From Herbiconiux sp. A18JL235 (GTDB lineage Bacteria > Actinomycetota > Actinomycetes > Actinomycetales > Microbacteriaceae), in the NCBI RefSeq assembly GCF_040939305.1, contig NZ_CP162511.1, positions 2,914,001 to 2,978,000 of the forward strand: DNA of 64,000 nucleotides, given 5' to 3'. Of the stretch, positions 26,604 through 34,087 are shown piece by piece (positions within the stretch are counted from its first letter, which is position 1; each line of letters opens with the position of its first letter). The notes beneath the pieces were generated by a model. That model saw only the letters and a program-made list of their open reading frames with translations, was not told where the DNA came from and did not search any database. The translations under genes and the position numbers were made by a program.

Positions 26604-27499
26604 CAGCGCGCCCCCGGGAGCGCCGGGGCCGCGATGGCGCCGACCACGGCATCCGGAGCCGGCCCGGCGGCAGCAGGGGCGGAGGCGGGCGTGGGAGCGG
26701 GCGACCCCTCGGTTCCACCCGACGGGACACCCGCCGGAGCCACGGTGGGGATTCCGTCGAAGACGGTGGCGTAATTGTCGAGCCACGTCCAGTGGTCCAT
26801 CGGCCAGGTGACGAGGATGGCTCGGCCCACGACGTTTCGGACGGGCACGAATCCATTGCCGGGCTTGTCCTGATTGAAACGCGAGTCGGCCGAGTTGTAG
26901 CGGTTGTCGCCCATCACCCAGAGGGAGTCGGCGGGAACGGTCACCTCGAACGGCTCCTGCGAGACCGCAGAGACGCCGTCGGGCAGCTTGAGGTACGCCG
27001 ACTCGTCGAGTGGCACGTCGTTCACCGTCATCTGCCCGAGCGCGTTGCAGCAGGCGACGGTGTCGCCCGGCAGGCCGATGACCCGCTTGATGAGGTGGTC
27101 GTTCGCGTCGTCGGCGGCGAGGCCGACGCCCTCGAGCACCCAGTCGACGGCGGCGGCGATGGGATTCTTCTGAGGTTCCGCAGTCGGCGGAAGCCACCCG
27201 CCCGGGTCTTTGAACACGACGACGTCACCACGGCTGATCGGGATGAGCGAGGGCTCGAGCTGGTTGACCAGGATGCGGTCGTTGATCTGCAGCGTGTTCT
27301 CCATCGACCCGGAGGGGATGTAGAACGAGCGCACCAGGAAGGTCTTGATGAGCACCGAGGCGAGCAGCGCGATCACGAAGATGACGAGCAGGTCGCGCGC
27401 GAACAGCCAGGCGCTCCGGGAGCGCTTGGACTGCCGGGGCCTCCGCTCGGGGGCGGTGTCGTCGCTCGTGTCGTACGAGGGCACTGATGTATCTGTCAT
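26603..27499 (-). CDS. lepB: Signal peptidase I
   Basis: A 298-residue type I signal peptidase. A cytoplasmic tail precedes one membrane anchor (about 36-55). The catalytic Ser65 lies in IPSGSMENTL, the general-base Lys138 in IKRVIGLPGD, and GDNRYNSADSR is the last family box. It cleaves signal peptides of exported proteins outside the membrane. The last 45 residues are Pro/Ala/Gly-rich. The ATG follows a 14-bp hairpin closely, with GGCGG as the ribosome binding site right at the hairpin base. Confidence 0.95.
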   Translation of the reverse strand: MTDTSVPSYDTSDDTAPERRPRQSKRSRSAWLFARDLLVIFVIALLASVLIKTFLVRSFYIPSGSMENTLQINDRILVNQLEPSLIPISRGDVVVFKDPGGWLPPTAEPQKNPIAAAVDWVLEGVGLAADDANDHLIKRVIGLPGDTVACCNALGQMTVNDVPLDESAYLKLPDGVSAVSQEPFEVTVPADSLWVMGDNRYNSADSRFNQDKPGNGFVPVRNVVGRAILVTWPMDHWTWLDNYATVFDGIPTVAPAGVPSGGTEGSPAPTPASAPAAAGPAPDAVVGAIAAPALPGAR

Positions 27500-27507
27500 T
27501 TAACCGC

Positions 27508-27544
27508 CTGAGCTCCCGACCAACTGTAACGGTCGGGAGCTCAG
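27508..27544 (-). terminator. Strong hairpin between rplS and lepB
   Basis: Perfect 14-bp arms (CTGAGCTCCCGACC at 27508-27521 and its complement at 27531-27544) with a nine-base loop. No T-run follows. The lepB Shine-Dalgarno begins directly after the stem, so the structure may tune read-through or ribosome access to lepB. Confidence 0.7.
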
Positions 27545-27562
27545 GATAGCTGGGTGGAGCGA

Positions 27563-27910
27563 CTACGCGTCGCGCTTCTCCTTGATCTTGGCCTTCTTGC
27601 CACGGAGGTTGCGGAGGTAGTACAGCTTCGCGCGACGCACGTCACCGCGGGTGACGAGCTCGATGTGGTCGATGACCGGCGAGTGCACCGGGAAGGTGCG
27701 CTCCACGCCCACCTGGAAGCTGACCTTGCGCACGGTAAAGGTCTCGCGCACGCCTTCGCCCGAGCGGCCGATGACGACGCCCTGGAAGACCTGGATACGC
27801 GAGCGCGTGCCTTCGATGATGTTCACGTGCACCTTGACGGTGTCGCCGGCACGGAAGTTCGGGATGTCGCTCTTGAGCGATGCTGCATCGACGGAGTCGA
27901 GGATGTGCAT
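27563..27910 (-). CDS. rplS: 50S ribosomal protein L19
   Basis: A 115-residue L19 of normal size. The conserved [29 protein letters not shown] and the C-terminal [19 protein letters not shown] segments are all present. L19 lies at the subunit interface and helps form an intersubunit bridge. It is separated from lepB by a hairpin and is preceded by about 200 bases of non-coding DNA containing a palindrome. Confidence 0.97.
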   Translation of the reverse strand: MHILDSVDAASLKSDIPNFRAGDTVKVHVNIIEGTRSRIQVFQGVVIGRSGEGVRETFTVRKVSFQVGVERTFPVHSPVIDHIELVTRGDVRRAKLYYLRNLRGKKAKIKEKRDA

Positions 27911-28013
27911 GGTGTTGTTCGCAATCTGTACCCGCCACAGGTCGACTACGGCTTATTGTCGGTCGAGGTCGTGCCCGAGAAATGCTGGCTCCCCTGTGGC
28001 AGAGCCTGGCCGC

Positions 28014-28034
28014 GGCACAATCGTCAATTGTGCC
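28014..28034. repeat. Inverted repeat upstream of rplS
   Basis: GGCACAAT and ATTGTGCC are separated by five bases. The repeat lies in the 199-base gap before rplS. Read on the minus strand it contains TTGACG, a possible -35 for rplS, so it could be an operator, a promoter part or a leader hairpin. Confidence 0.4.
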
Positions 28035-28109
28035 ATACGCATCGCGGGCGGCGCAAAAGCCGGCACGAGCATCCGTCGCCCTGGTCGACGACGAGCGGAT
28101 GCGCGGGGC

Positions 28110-28607
28110 TCAGATGCGCGGTGAGGCCGGCCCGTCGCTGGTCTCGATGACGATGTAGTCGCCGTCGTTGCGCGGACGACGCGGGGTGTTCGTGATGCGC
28201 GCCGCCTGTGCTTCGTAGTTCGAGAGCGCCTCGCGCACGCGGCGCCTGGTCTCCATGACGAGCTGGATGATTCCCGACCAGAACAGGGCGATCACGGCGA
28301 CGATGGCGAGGGTGCCGAGAAGGCCCGTCGCCTCGGTGAAGAAGCCGACGGCGATGACGAGACCGTGCAGCACGGTGAGCAGCCCCACGTCGAGCCACGA
28401 CACGGCGCGCTCGGCCCGCACGTCTTTGCGCGCGAAGATGAGGGCGGCGGTGGCGAGCATGGCGACGGTGAGCATCATGACGCCGACGATGAGGCCGATG
28501 ATCTGCCAGCCGGTGGCGGCAAAGATGCCCCAGCCCACCAGGATCCACGCGGGGAGGATCACCGCAGCGGGGAACTGCCAGTAGAAGAAGGCCCGACGGA
28601 TGATCAC
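28110..28607 (-). CDS. Small polytopic membrane protein of unknown function
   Basis: About 165 residues with four hydrophobic helices (roughly 8-30, 35-58, 72-95 and 100-118) followed by a charged cytoplasmic tail (METRRRVREALSNYEAQAAR) ending in an acidic stretch. I recognise no family. The likely start is GTG at 28607, where the first helix begins after a few residues. There is no ribosome binding site, but CATACT lies nine bases upstream, so the message may be nearly leaderless. It is divergent from map. Confidence 0.6.
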   Translation of the reverse strand: MIIRRAFFYWQFPAAVILPAWILVGWGIFAATGWQIIGLIVGVMMLTVAMLATAALIFARKDVRAERAVSWLDVGLLTVLHGLVIAVGFFTEATGLLGTLAIVAVIALFWSGIIQLVMETRRRVREALSNYEAQAARITNTPRRPRNDGDYIVIETSDGPASPRI

Positions 28608-28657
28608 GAGGTCAAGAGTATGCAGCCTCTCCGGATGTTCGCTGAGTCCCGGGTGGG

Positions 28658-28663
28658 TAGGGT
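28658..28663 (+). promoter_or_regulatory. -10 hexamer TAGGGT for map
   Basis: TAGGGT would start RNA near 28670 and give a leader of about 22 bases containing GGAAGG eight bases before the ATG at 28692. This argues against the in-frame ATG at 28668 as the start. Confidence 0.4.
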
Positions 28664-28691
28664 CTTCATGGACACGAAGGAAGGTACCCGC

Positions 28692-29459
28692 ATGATCGAG
28701 CTCAAGACCCCCGCGGAGATCGAGGAGATGCGCCCCGCCGGCGCGTTCGTCGCCGAGGTGCTCACCGAGCTCTCGCGGCAGGCGGCGGTGAGCGTGAACC
28801 TGCTGAAGCTCGACCGCATCGCCCACGACATGATCAAGGCTCGCGGGGCGGAGTCGTGCTACATCGACTACCACCCGTCCTTCGGCGCATCGCCCTTCGG
28901 CAAGGTGCTCTGCACGAGCGTCAACGACGCCGTGCTGCACGGGCTGCCGTTCGATTACGCGCTCCGCGACGGCGACGTCGTGAGCCTCGACTTCGCCGCC
29001 TCGGTGAACGGGTGGGTGGCCGACTCGGCGCTCACTGTCGTCGTCGGCACGCCGCGCTCCGCCGAGGACACCAGGCTGATCGAGGTGACGACGGCGGCCC
29101 TCGAGGCGGGGATCGCCGCCGCGCAGCCGGGCGGGCGTCTCGGCGACATCTCGGCAGCGATCGGCGCTGTCGCGACCGAGGCGGGCTACGGGGTGAACAC
29201 CGATTTCGGCGGCCACGGGGTGGGCCGCACCATGCACGGCGACCCGCACGTACCGAACCAGGGGCGTGCCGGGCGCGGACTGCCGCTGCGGGCCGGGCTC
29301 GTGATCGCGATCGAGCCGTGGTTCCTCGAGACCACCGACAAGATCTACACCGACAAGGACGGCTGGACGCTGCGCTCGGCCGACGGGTCGGTGGGGGCGC
29401 ACATGGAGCACACGGTGGCGATCACGGAGGACGGGCCGCTCGTTCTGACGGCGCGGTAG
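28692..29459 (+). CDS. map: Type I methionine aminopeptidase
   Basis: A 255-residue enzyme that removes the initiator Met from nascent proteins. The five metal ligands are recognisable: Asp in SLDFAAS, Asp in VADSALT, His in GHGVGRTMHG, Glu in AIEPW and Glu in HMEHT. CTSVNDAVLHG carries the substrate-site His. GGAAGG upstream supports the ATG at 28692. Unlike its usual place near secY, it sits here on the opposite strand within the rplS/trmD region and converges on trmD. An actinobacterial genome often carries a second copy elsewhere. Confidence 0.95.
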   Translation: MIELKTPAEIEEMRPAGAFVAEVLTELSRQAAVSVNLLKLDRIAHDMIKARGAESCYIDYHPSFGASPFGKVLCTSVNDAVLHGLPFDYALRDGDVVSLDFAASVNGWVADSALTVVVGTPRSAEDTRLIEVTTAALEAGIAAAQPGGRLGDISAAIGAVATEAGYGVNTDFGGHGVGRTMHGDPHVPNQGRAGRGLPLRAGLVIAIEPWFLETTDKIYTDKDGWTLRSADGSVGAHMEHTVAITEDGPLVLTAR

Positions 29460-29485
29460 CGGCTGCGATCCCGCGGCGCGCGTGC

Positions 29486-29506
29486 GGTGCGGCGCGGCGC
29501 CGCACC
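29486..29506. terminator. Bidirectional hairpin between convergent map and trmD
   Basis: GGTGCGGCG and CGCCGCACC pair around a three-base loop in the 54-base gap between the two stop codons. No T-runs flank it. Confidence 0.5.
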
Positions 29507-29513
29507 CGCCGCG

Positions 29514-30230
29514 CTACTCGGGCGGCAGCAGGTCGGGTCGCACGCGCCGCGTGCGCTCGAGCTGCTGCCCGCGGCGCCACTCGGCGATCGCCCGGTGGTT
29601 GCCGCTCAGCAGCACCGGAGGCACCTCGAGCCCGCGCCAGCTCGCCGGCTTCGTGTAGCTCGGGTACTCCAGCAGTCCGTCTTCGTGCGACTCCTCGACC
29701 AGACTGTCGGGGTTGCCGACGACGCCGGGGATGAGCCGCCCGATCGCCTCGATCATCGCCATGACGGCCACCTCGCCGCCGTTCAGCACGTAATCGCCGA
29801 TGCTCACGAGGCGCACTTCGGCACGCTCGGCGGTGTTCTCGAAGACGCGCTGATCGATGCCCTCGTAGCGACCGCATCCGAACACCAGGTGCTCGCGGGT
29901 GGCAAGCTCGCGCGCCATCGCCTGGGTGAAGACGGTGCCGGCGGGCGAGGGGAAGATGACGACGGGCGCGTCGGGACCCTCGGCCGGGCCGGCCTCGGGC
30001 GCATCGCCCAGCACCGCGTCGAGTGCCTCCCCCCACGGCTCGGGTTTCATCACCATGCCCGCGCCGCCGCCGTAAGGCGTGTCGTCGACGGTGCGGTGGC
30101 GGTCGTGCGTGAAGTCGCGCAGCGAGTGCGCCGTCACCTCGAGGATTCCCGACTGGCGCGCCTTGCCGAGCAGCGAGATGTCGAGCACGTCGAAGAACTC
30201 GGGGAAGATCGTGACGACGTCGATGCGCAT
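29514..30230 (-). CDS. trmD: tRNA (guanine-N1)-methyltransferase
   Basis: A 238-residue SPOUT methyltransferase that makes m1G37 in tRNAs and so prevents frameshifting. The N-terminal [28 protein letters not shown], the knotted AdoMet loop ([11 protein letters not shown]) and the [18 protein letters not shown] catalytic region are intact. TACGCT sits six bases before the ATG. The gap is GGGGGG, so either a leaderless start or a strong ribosome binding site is possible. A dispersed hairpin repeat separates it from rimM, making an independent trmD promoter likely. Confidence 0.96.
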   Translation of the reverse strand: MRIDVVTIFPEFFDVLDISLLGKARQSGILEVTAHSLRDFTHDRHRTVDDTPYGGGAGMVMKPEPWGEALDAVLGDAPEAGPAEGPDAPVVIFPSPAGTVFTQAMARELATREHLVFGCGRYEGIDQRVFENTAERAEVRLVSIGDYVLNGGEVAVMAMIEAIGRLIPGVVGNPDSLVEESHEDGLLEYPSYTKPASWRGLEVPPVLLSGNHRAIAEWRRGQQLERTRRVRPDLLPPE

Positions 30231-30236
30231 CCCCCC

Positions 30237-30242
30237 AGCGTA
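30237..30242 (-). promoter_or_regulatory. -10 hexamer TACGCT before trmD
   Basis: TACGCT, six bases (GGGGGG), ATG at 30230. It would make trmD independent of the rpsP-KH-rimM transcript. Confidence 0.4.
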
Positions 30243-30304
30243 GCTTCGCCGCTCAGACTGAGCCGCCGCACGCGGTAGCCGAGACGCGCACCTGGCCGAT
30301 GGCG

Positions 30305-30370
30305 GTTCGAAACCGCACGAATGACGAAGACCGAGGCGCATATGGCCTCGGTCTTCGAAATTCTTGCGTT
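30305..30370. repeat. Dispersed hairpin repeat, copy 1 (behind rimM)
   Basis: The first 31 bases (30305-30335) are identical, except for one base, to 56821-56851. They run into a 13-bp hairpin (arms CGAAGACCGAGGC and its complement, 30325-30337 and 30345-30357; seven-base loop). It lies directly after the rimM stop codon. No reading frame covers it. Confidence 0.75.
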
Positions 30371-30977
30371 AATGAACGCCGTCGGGGGGCGCGGCGGCGG
30401 GCGACGCCGCGGCAGGCGCCGGCGGCTCGTCGTCGGGCAGCTCCTCGAAGAGCCCGGCGGGCGGGGTGACCGTGACGGTGCCGGCAGCCAGGTCGACGGC
30501 GGGCACGATCGCCTTGACGAACGGCACCATCACCTCGCGGGCGTCGGCCGTCTTTACCACGAGCAGGTCTTGCGCGGGCAGGTGCTCCACCAGCTTCACG
30601 GTGCCCACCTGCTCGCCGTCGCGCAGCACACGCAGCCCGACGAGCTGGTGGTCGTACCAGGCGTCCTCCTCGTCGGAGGTGGCGTCGGCGTCGAGGTCGA
30701 TCCAGAGGATCGCCTTCACCAGCGCCTCCGCCGCCGTGCGGTCGGGCACGCCCTTGAAGAACCCCACCGGATGCCCGTTGTACCAGCGCAGTTCGGCCAG
30801 TTCGAGGGTCTTCCCGTGCCAGGGCGACGAGGTCGGCACCTGGAGGGTGAACACCGCGCCCGGAACGAATCGTCGTTCCGGGTCGTCGGTGAACAGTTCG
30901 AGCTTGATCGCGCCTTTCAGGCCGTGGGCCTTGGTGAGGCGACCGACTCGGAGCTGGGTCTTCTCGTTCTCAGTAAT
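30369..30977 (-). CDS. rimM: Ribosome maturation factor RimM, probable AUU start
   Basis: A 202-residue 16S rRNA processing protein that binds S19 and assists assembly of the 30S head. The N-terminal RVGRLTKAHGLKGAIKLE beta-barrel and the C-terminal PRC-barrel (GTVKLVEHLPAQDLLVV) are complete, followed by a Pro/Ala-rich tail. No ATG or GTG is available; the only canonical in-frame start is a TTG at 31019, inside the upstream gene. ATT at 30977 gives the N-terminus expected for the family (x-TENEKTQLRVGR), has GGTGG six bases upstream, and overlaps the upstream stop by eight bases. Confidence 0.9.
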   Translation of the reverse strand: MTENEKTQLRVGRLTKAHGLKGAIKLELFTDDPERRFVPGAVFTLQVPTSSPWHGKTLELAELRWYNGHPVGFFKGVPDRTAAEALVKAILWIDLDADATSDEEDAWYDHQLVGLRVLRDGEQVGTVKLVEHLPAQDLLVVKTADAREVMVPFVKAIVPAVDLAAGTVTVTPPAGLFEELPDDEPPAPAAASPAAAPPDGVH

Positions 30978-31206
30978 CGGTGTCCACCACGTCCACCCGC
31001 ACCCGACGTCCGTCGGCAAGTGCGGTCACGAGGGTGCGCAGCGCCTTGGCGGTGCGCCCGGAACGACCGATCACGCGGCCGAGGTCGTCGGGGTGCACAC
31101 GCACCTCGAGAACCTCGCCGCGTGGTGAGCTCTTCGTGATGACCCGCACCTCGGCGGGGTTGTCGACGATCCCCTTGACGAGGTGCTCGAGTGCGGGAGC
31201 GAGCAA
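30970..31206 (-). CDS. KH-domain RNA-binding protein (KhpA-like)
   Basis: A 78-residue protein with one KH domain. The GxxG RNA-binding loop is Gly-Arg-Ser-Gly in DLGRVIGRSGRTAKALRTL. It belongs to the KhpA/YlqC family found between rpsP and rimM in Gram-positive bacteria and is thought to act as an RNA chaperone in division and translation control. It starts at TTG two bases after the rpsP stop. The residues following the TTG (LAPALEHLVKGIVDNP) match the family N-terminus. Confidence 0.93.
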   Translation of the reverse strand: MLAPALEHLVKGIVDNPAEVRVITKSSPRGEVLEVRVHPDDLGRVIGRSGRTAKALRTLVTALADGRRVRVDVVDTDY

Positions 31207-31208
31207 GG

Positions 31209-31676
31209 CTACGCCTTGTCCGCGGCGTCTTCGGCGGACTCGACTGCCGCCTCGTTCGCCTCGGAGTCGGTCGCTGCTGCGGCCTCGGCGTCGGCGGCGG
31301 CCTCGGCCTCGACTGCGGCGGGCTTCTCGGCCTTGGGCTTCAGCACCGGCTTCTTCTTCTCGTCGGCGACGAAGGCTTCCTTCTCGCCCTTGACCTTGAC
31401 GGTCGACACGGCGTCTTTGTCGCCCTTGAACTTGCCCCAGTCGCCGGTGAGCTTCAGCAGCGCGGCGACCTGCTCGGTGGGCTGCGCGCCGACCGAGAGC
31501 CAGTACTGGGCGCGGTCGGAGTCGACCTGGATGAGCGAGGGCTCCTCGGTCGGGTGGTACAGACCGATCTCCTCGATGACGCGACCGTCGCGCTTGGTGC
31601 GCGAGTCGGCGACGACGATGCGGTAGTAGGGCGCACGGATCTTGCCGAGGCGCTTCAGACGGATTTTGACAGCCAC
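31209..31676 (-). CDS. rpsP: 30S ribosomal protein S16 with Ala/Glu-rich tail
   Basis: A 155-residue S16. The first 85 residues are the ribosomal fold ([49 protein letters not shown]). The rest is Lys-rich and then Ala/Glu-rich and probably disordered, as in related actinobacteria. The GTG start has AGGAG upstream. It heads the rpsP-KH-rimM operon. Confidence 0.96.
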   Translation of the reverse strand: MAVKIRLKRLGKIRAPYYRIVVADSRTKRDGRVIEEIGLYHPTEEPSLIQVDSDRAQYWLSVGAQPTEQVAALLKLTGDWGKFKGDKDAVSTVKVKGEKEAFVADEKKKPVLKPKAEKPAAVEAEAAADAEAAAATDSEANEAAVESAEDAADKA

Positions 31677-31852
31677 AATTCTCCTGTGTGATCTATGAGG
31701 TGGGCGAACTGACGACCGTGAGCGTGGGGGCACACTCGGCACAAGCTCTGAGGGATTCCGTCACGGCCTGATTAGAGGGTCGGGCGCAGACGGACTCGAC
31801 TGGCTATTCTGACAGATAACGCCGCACAAGCGGTAATTCTCGAGGGGTGCAG

Positions 31853-33031
31853 ATGGAGATCAAGTTCGCCGAGTCGGAGCGCTCGACCCTCGGGATCGAG
31901 TGGGAGGTCGCCATGGTGGAGCGATCCTCCGGCGATCTGGTCTCGGCGGCCGACGTCGTGCTCACGGCCCTTCGGGGCGAGGGCGACGCCCCGCATCCGC
32001 ACATCACCGAGGAGCTGCTGCTCAACACGGTCGAGCTCGTCAGCGGCGTGCACCACACGGTGTCGGATGCGGTCGACGACCTCCAGGGGCAGCTCGCCGA
32101 GGTGCGCGCCATCACCGACCCGCTCGACGTGGAGCTCATGTGCGCGGGCTCGCATCCCTTCGGTCAGTGGTTCGAGCAGACGGTGACCGACAAGGAGCGC
32201 TACCACAAGCTCATCGACCGCACGCAGTGGTGGGGTCGCAACATGATGATCTGGGGCATCCACGTGCACGTGGGCATCGACGATCGCGAGAAGGCGCTGC
32301 CGGTGGCGAACTCGCTGCTCGACTACTACCCGCACCTGCAGGCGCTCAGCGCCTCGAGCCCGTTCTGGGGCGGCGTGAACACGGGGTACGCCAGCAACCG
32401 GGCGCTCATGTTCCAGCAGTTGCCCACCGCGGGGCTCCCCTACCAGTTCGGCAGCTGGGCGAACTACGAGGAGTACGTCGCCGACCTGGTGAAGACCGGG
32501 GTGATCAGCGACCACACCGAGGTGCGGTGGGACGTGCGGCCGAGCCCGCAGTGGGGAACCGTCGAGATGCGGGCCTGCGACGGGCTGTCGAGCCCGGAGG
32601 AGATCGGGGCGGTGGCCGCGTTCATCCAGTGCCTCGTCGACGACATGTCGGAGAAGCTCGACGCCGGCGAGGTGCTTCCCACGATGCAGCCGTGGTTCGT
32701 GCGCGAGAACAAATGGCGCGCGGCCCGCTACGGCATGGATGCGGAGATCATCTTGAACGCCGCCGGCGACGAGGAGCCGGTGTCGGATGCGATCCGCCGC
32801 GAGCTGGAACGCCTCGCCCCGGTCGCCGAACGGCTCGATTGCGTGGCCGAGCTCGACCAGGTGAACCTCATCCTCGACAACGGCGCCAGCTACCAGCGCC
32901 AGCTCAGGGTCGCCGAGCAGAACGGCGGCAGCCTCCGCGCCGTCGTCTCCTCCCTCACCAAGGAACTCCGCCACGGACTGAAGCCCCTCCCCGCCAAACC
33001 CGAGGAGCCCCAGGAAGACTTCGTCATCTAG
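31853..33031 (+). CDS. Carboxylate-amine ligase of the GCS2 family (YbdK-like glutamate-cysteine ligase)
   Basis: A 392-residue ATP-dependent ligase of the GCS2 family. Recognisable blocks are TLGIEWEVAMV (ATP/metal site near the N-terminus), HITEELLLNTVELVS, WGIHVHVGI (the conserved His-x-His) and WDVRPSPQWGTVEMRACDG. E. coli YbdK has weak glutamate-cysteine ligase activity. In actinobacteria, relatives may supply gamma-glutamylcysteine or unrelated amides, so the product is uncertain. GAGGGG lies five bases before the ATG. It interrupts the ffh-rpsP block on the opposite strand. Confidence 0.88.
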   Translation: MEIKFAESERSTLGIEWEVAMVERSSGDLVSAADVVLTALRGEGDAPHPHITEELLLNTVELVSGVHHTVSDAVDDLQGQLAEVRAITDPLDVELMCAGSHPFGQWFEQTVTDKERYHKLIDRTQWWGRNMMIWGIHVHVGIDDREKALPVANSLLDYYPHLQALSASSPFWGGVNTGYASNRALMFQQLPTAGLPYQFGSWANYEEYVADLVKTGVISDHTEVRWDVRPSPQWGTVEMRACDGLSSPEEIGAVAAFIQCLVDDMSEKLDAGEVLPTMQPWFVRENKWRAARYGMDAEIILNAAGDEEPVSDAIRRELERLAPVAERLDCVAELDQVNLILDNGASYQRQLRVAEQNGGSLRAVVSSLTKELRHGLKPLPAKPEEPQEDFVI

Positions 33032-33101
33032 AAGGCACCCGCACCCACCCGCAACTCGGAGGCGAGCCGCACCGCAACGGGCCCTTCCCAGACAACCCAA
33101 G

Positions 33102-33137
33102 GTGAAGGGGTGGCCGCGCCAGCGACCACCCCTTCAC
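33102..33137. terminator. Bidirectional terminator-like hairpin
   Basis: Perfect 12-bp arms, GTGAAGGGGTGG at 33102-33113 and its complement at 33126-33137, with a 12-base loop. It separates the convergent ligase and luciferase-like genes. Confidence 0.65.
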
Positions 33138-33216
33138 ATGTCGCGCCGCGCCGGGCAAGGACCGGCGCGGCCGGCCGGAGCCGCGCGCAGCACGGCCCCG
33201 GCCGCAGCCAGCACAG

Positions 33217-34023
33217 TCAGCGCACTGAGTCGCGCCACTTTACGAGGTCGCGCACCTCGTCCATGGCGATGTCGGGGCCGGAGACGCCGAGGGTGAAGAG
33301 GGTGACGCCGAGTTCGAGCTGACGGTCGCGGTCGCGGAGGGTGGAGTTGTCGGCCGAGCGGGTGCCGACCGAGATCTCGATGTCGGAGACGTCGCGCTCG
33401 ACCTTCTCGCACCACTCGCCGAGCACTCCGAGCTTCCGCTCGAGGGTTTCGGTGTCGGAGAAGGAGTGCCAGATGTCGGCGTGCTGGGCGACGATGCGGA
33501 GCGTCTTCTTCTCGCCGCCACCGCCGATCAGCACGGGGATGTCGCGGGTGGGCGCGGGGTTGAGCTTCGCCCAGCGCGCCTCGATGCGCGGCATCGCCTC
33601 CGAGAGCGCGTCGAGGCGCTGGCCTGCGGTGCCGAACTCGTAGCCGTACTCGTCGTAGTCGCGCTCGAACCAGCCCGAGCCGATGCCGAACACGAGCCGG
33701 CCCTCCGCGCCGTCCTTCGCACTGATGTGGTCGACGGTGCGGGCCATGTCGGCGAGCAGGTCGGGGTTGCGGTAGCTGTTGCAGGTGACCAGCGGGCCGA
33801 ACTGGATGCGCGTGGTCTGCTCGGCCCAGGCGGCGAGCATGGTCCACCCCTCGAAGTGCAGGCCGTCGGGCTCGCCCGAGAGCGGGTAGAAGTGGTCCCA
33901 GTTGAAGGCGACGTCGACGTCGAGGTCTTCGAGCTCGGCGAGGGTGTCGCGGATGGTGGCGTAGGAGGAGTGCTGGGGGGCGATCTGCACGCCGACGCGC
34001 ACAGGGCGGGAGGTTGTGGTCAT
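33217..34023 (-). CDS. LLM-class (luciferase-like) F420/flavin-dependent oxidoreductase
   Basis: A 268-residue TIM-barrel oxidoreductase of the luciferase-like monooxygenase class. In actinobacteria many members use F420. Family features are VAFNWDHFYPLSG, QIQFGPLVTCNSYRNPDLLADMARTVDHIS with the conserved cis-peptide region, and the GIGSGWFERDYDEYG phosphate-binding turn. The substrate is unknown. TAAGCT lies seven bases before the ATG with no ribosome binding site, suggesting a leaderless message; an in-frame GTG six codons earlier is the alternative start. Confidence 0.85.
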   Translation of the reverse strand: MTTTSRPVRVGVQIAPQHSSYATIRDTLAELEDLDVDVAFNWDHFYPLSGEPDGLHFEGWTMLAAWAEQTTRIQFGPLVTCNSYRNPDLLADMARTVDHISAKDGAEGRLVFGIGSGWFERDYDEYGYEFGTAGQRLDALSEAMPRIEARWAKLNPAPTRDIPVLIGGGGEKKTLRIVAQHADIWHSFSDTETLERKLGVLGEWCEKVERDVSDIEISVGTRSADNSTLRDRDRQLELGVTLFTLGVSGPDIAMDEVRDLVKWRDSVR

Positions 34024-34030
34024 GAGTGTC

Positions 34031-34036
34031 AGCTTA
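34031..34036 (-). promoter_or_regulatory. -10 hexamer TAAGCT for leaderless luciferase-like gene
   Basis: TAAGCT, seven bases (GACACTC), ATG at 34023. No ribosome binding site is present. Confidence 0.4.
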
Positions 34037-34087
34037 GGCACCCTGACCCCCTGCGCGGCAGCCGCCTCCGGAGAAGTCCCCGAGTGG

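Noticed and set aside
30305-30370. Hairpin after rimM read as an ordinary terminator
   Set aside because: No T-run follows the stem, and the left 31 bases recur near rsmA with one change, so it is reported as a dispersed repeat instead.
30970-31019. RimM starting at the upstream TTG
   Set aside because: It would add 14 residues unlike the family, inside the KH gene, without a ribosome binding site; kept only as the alternative to AUU.
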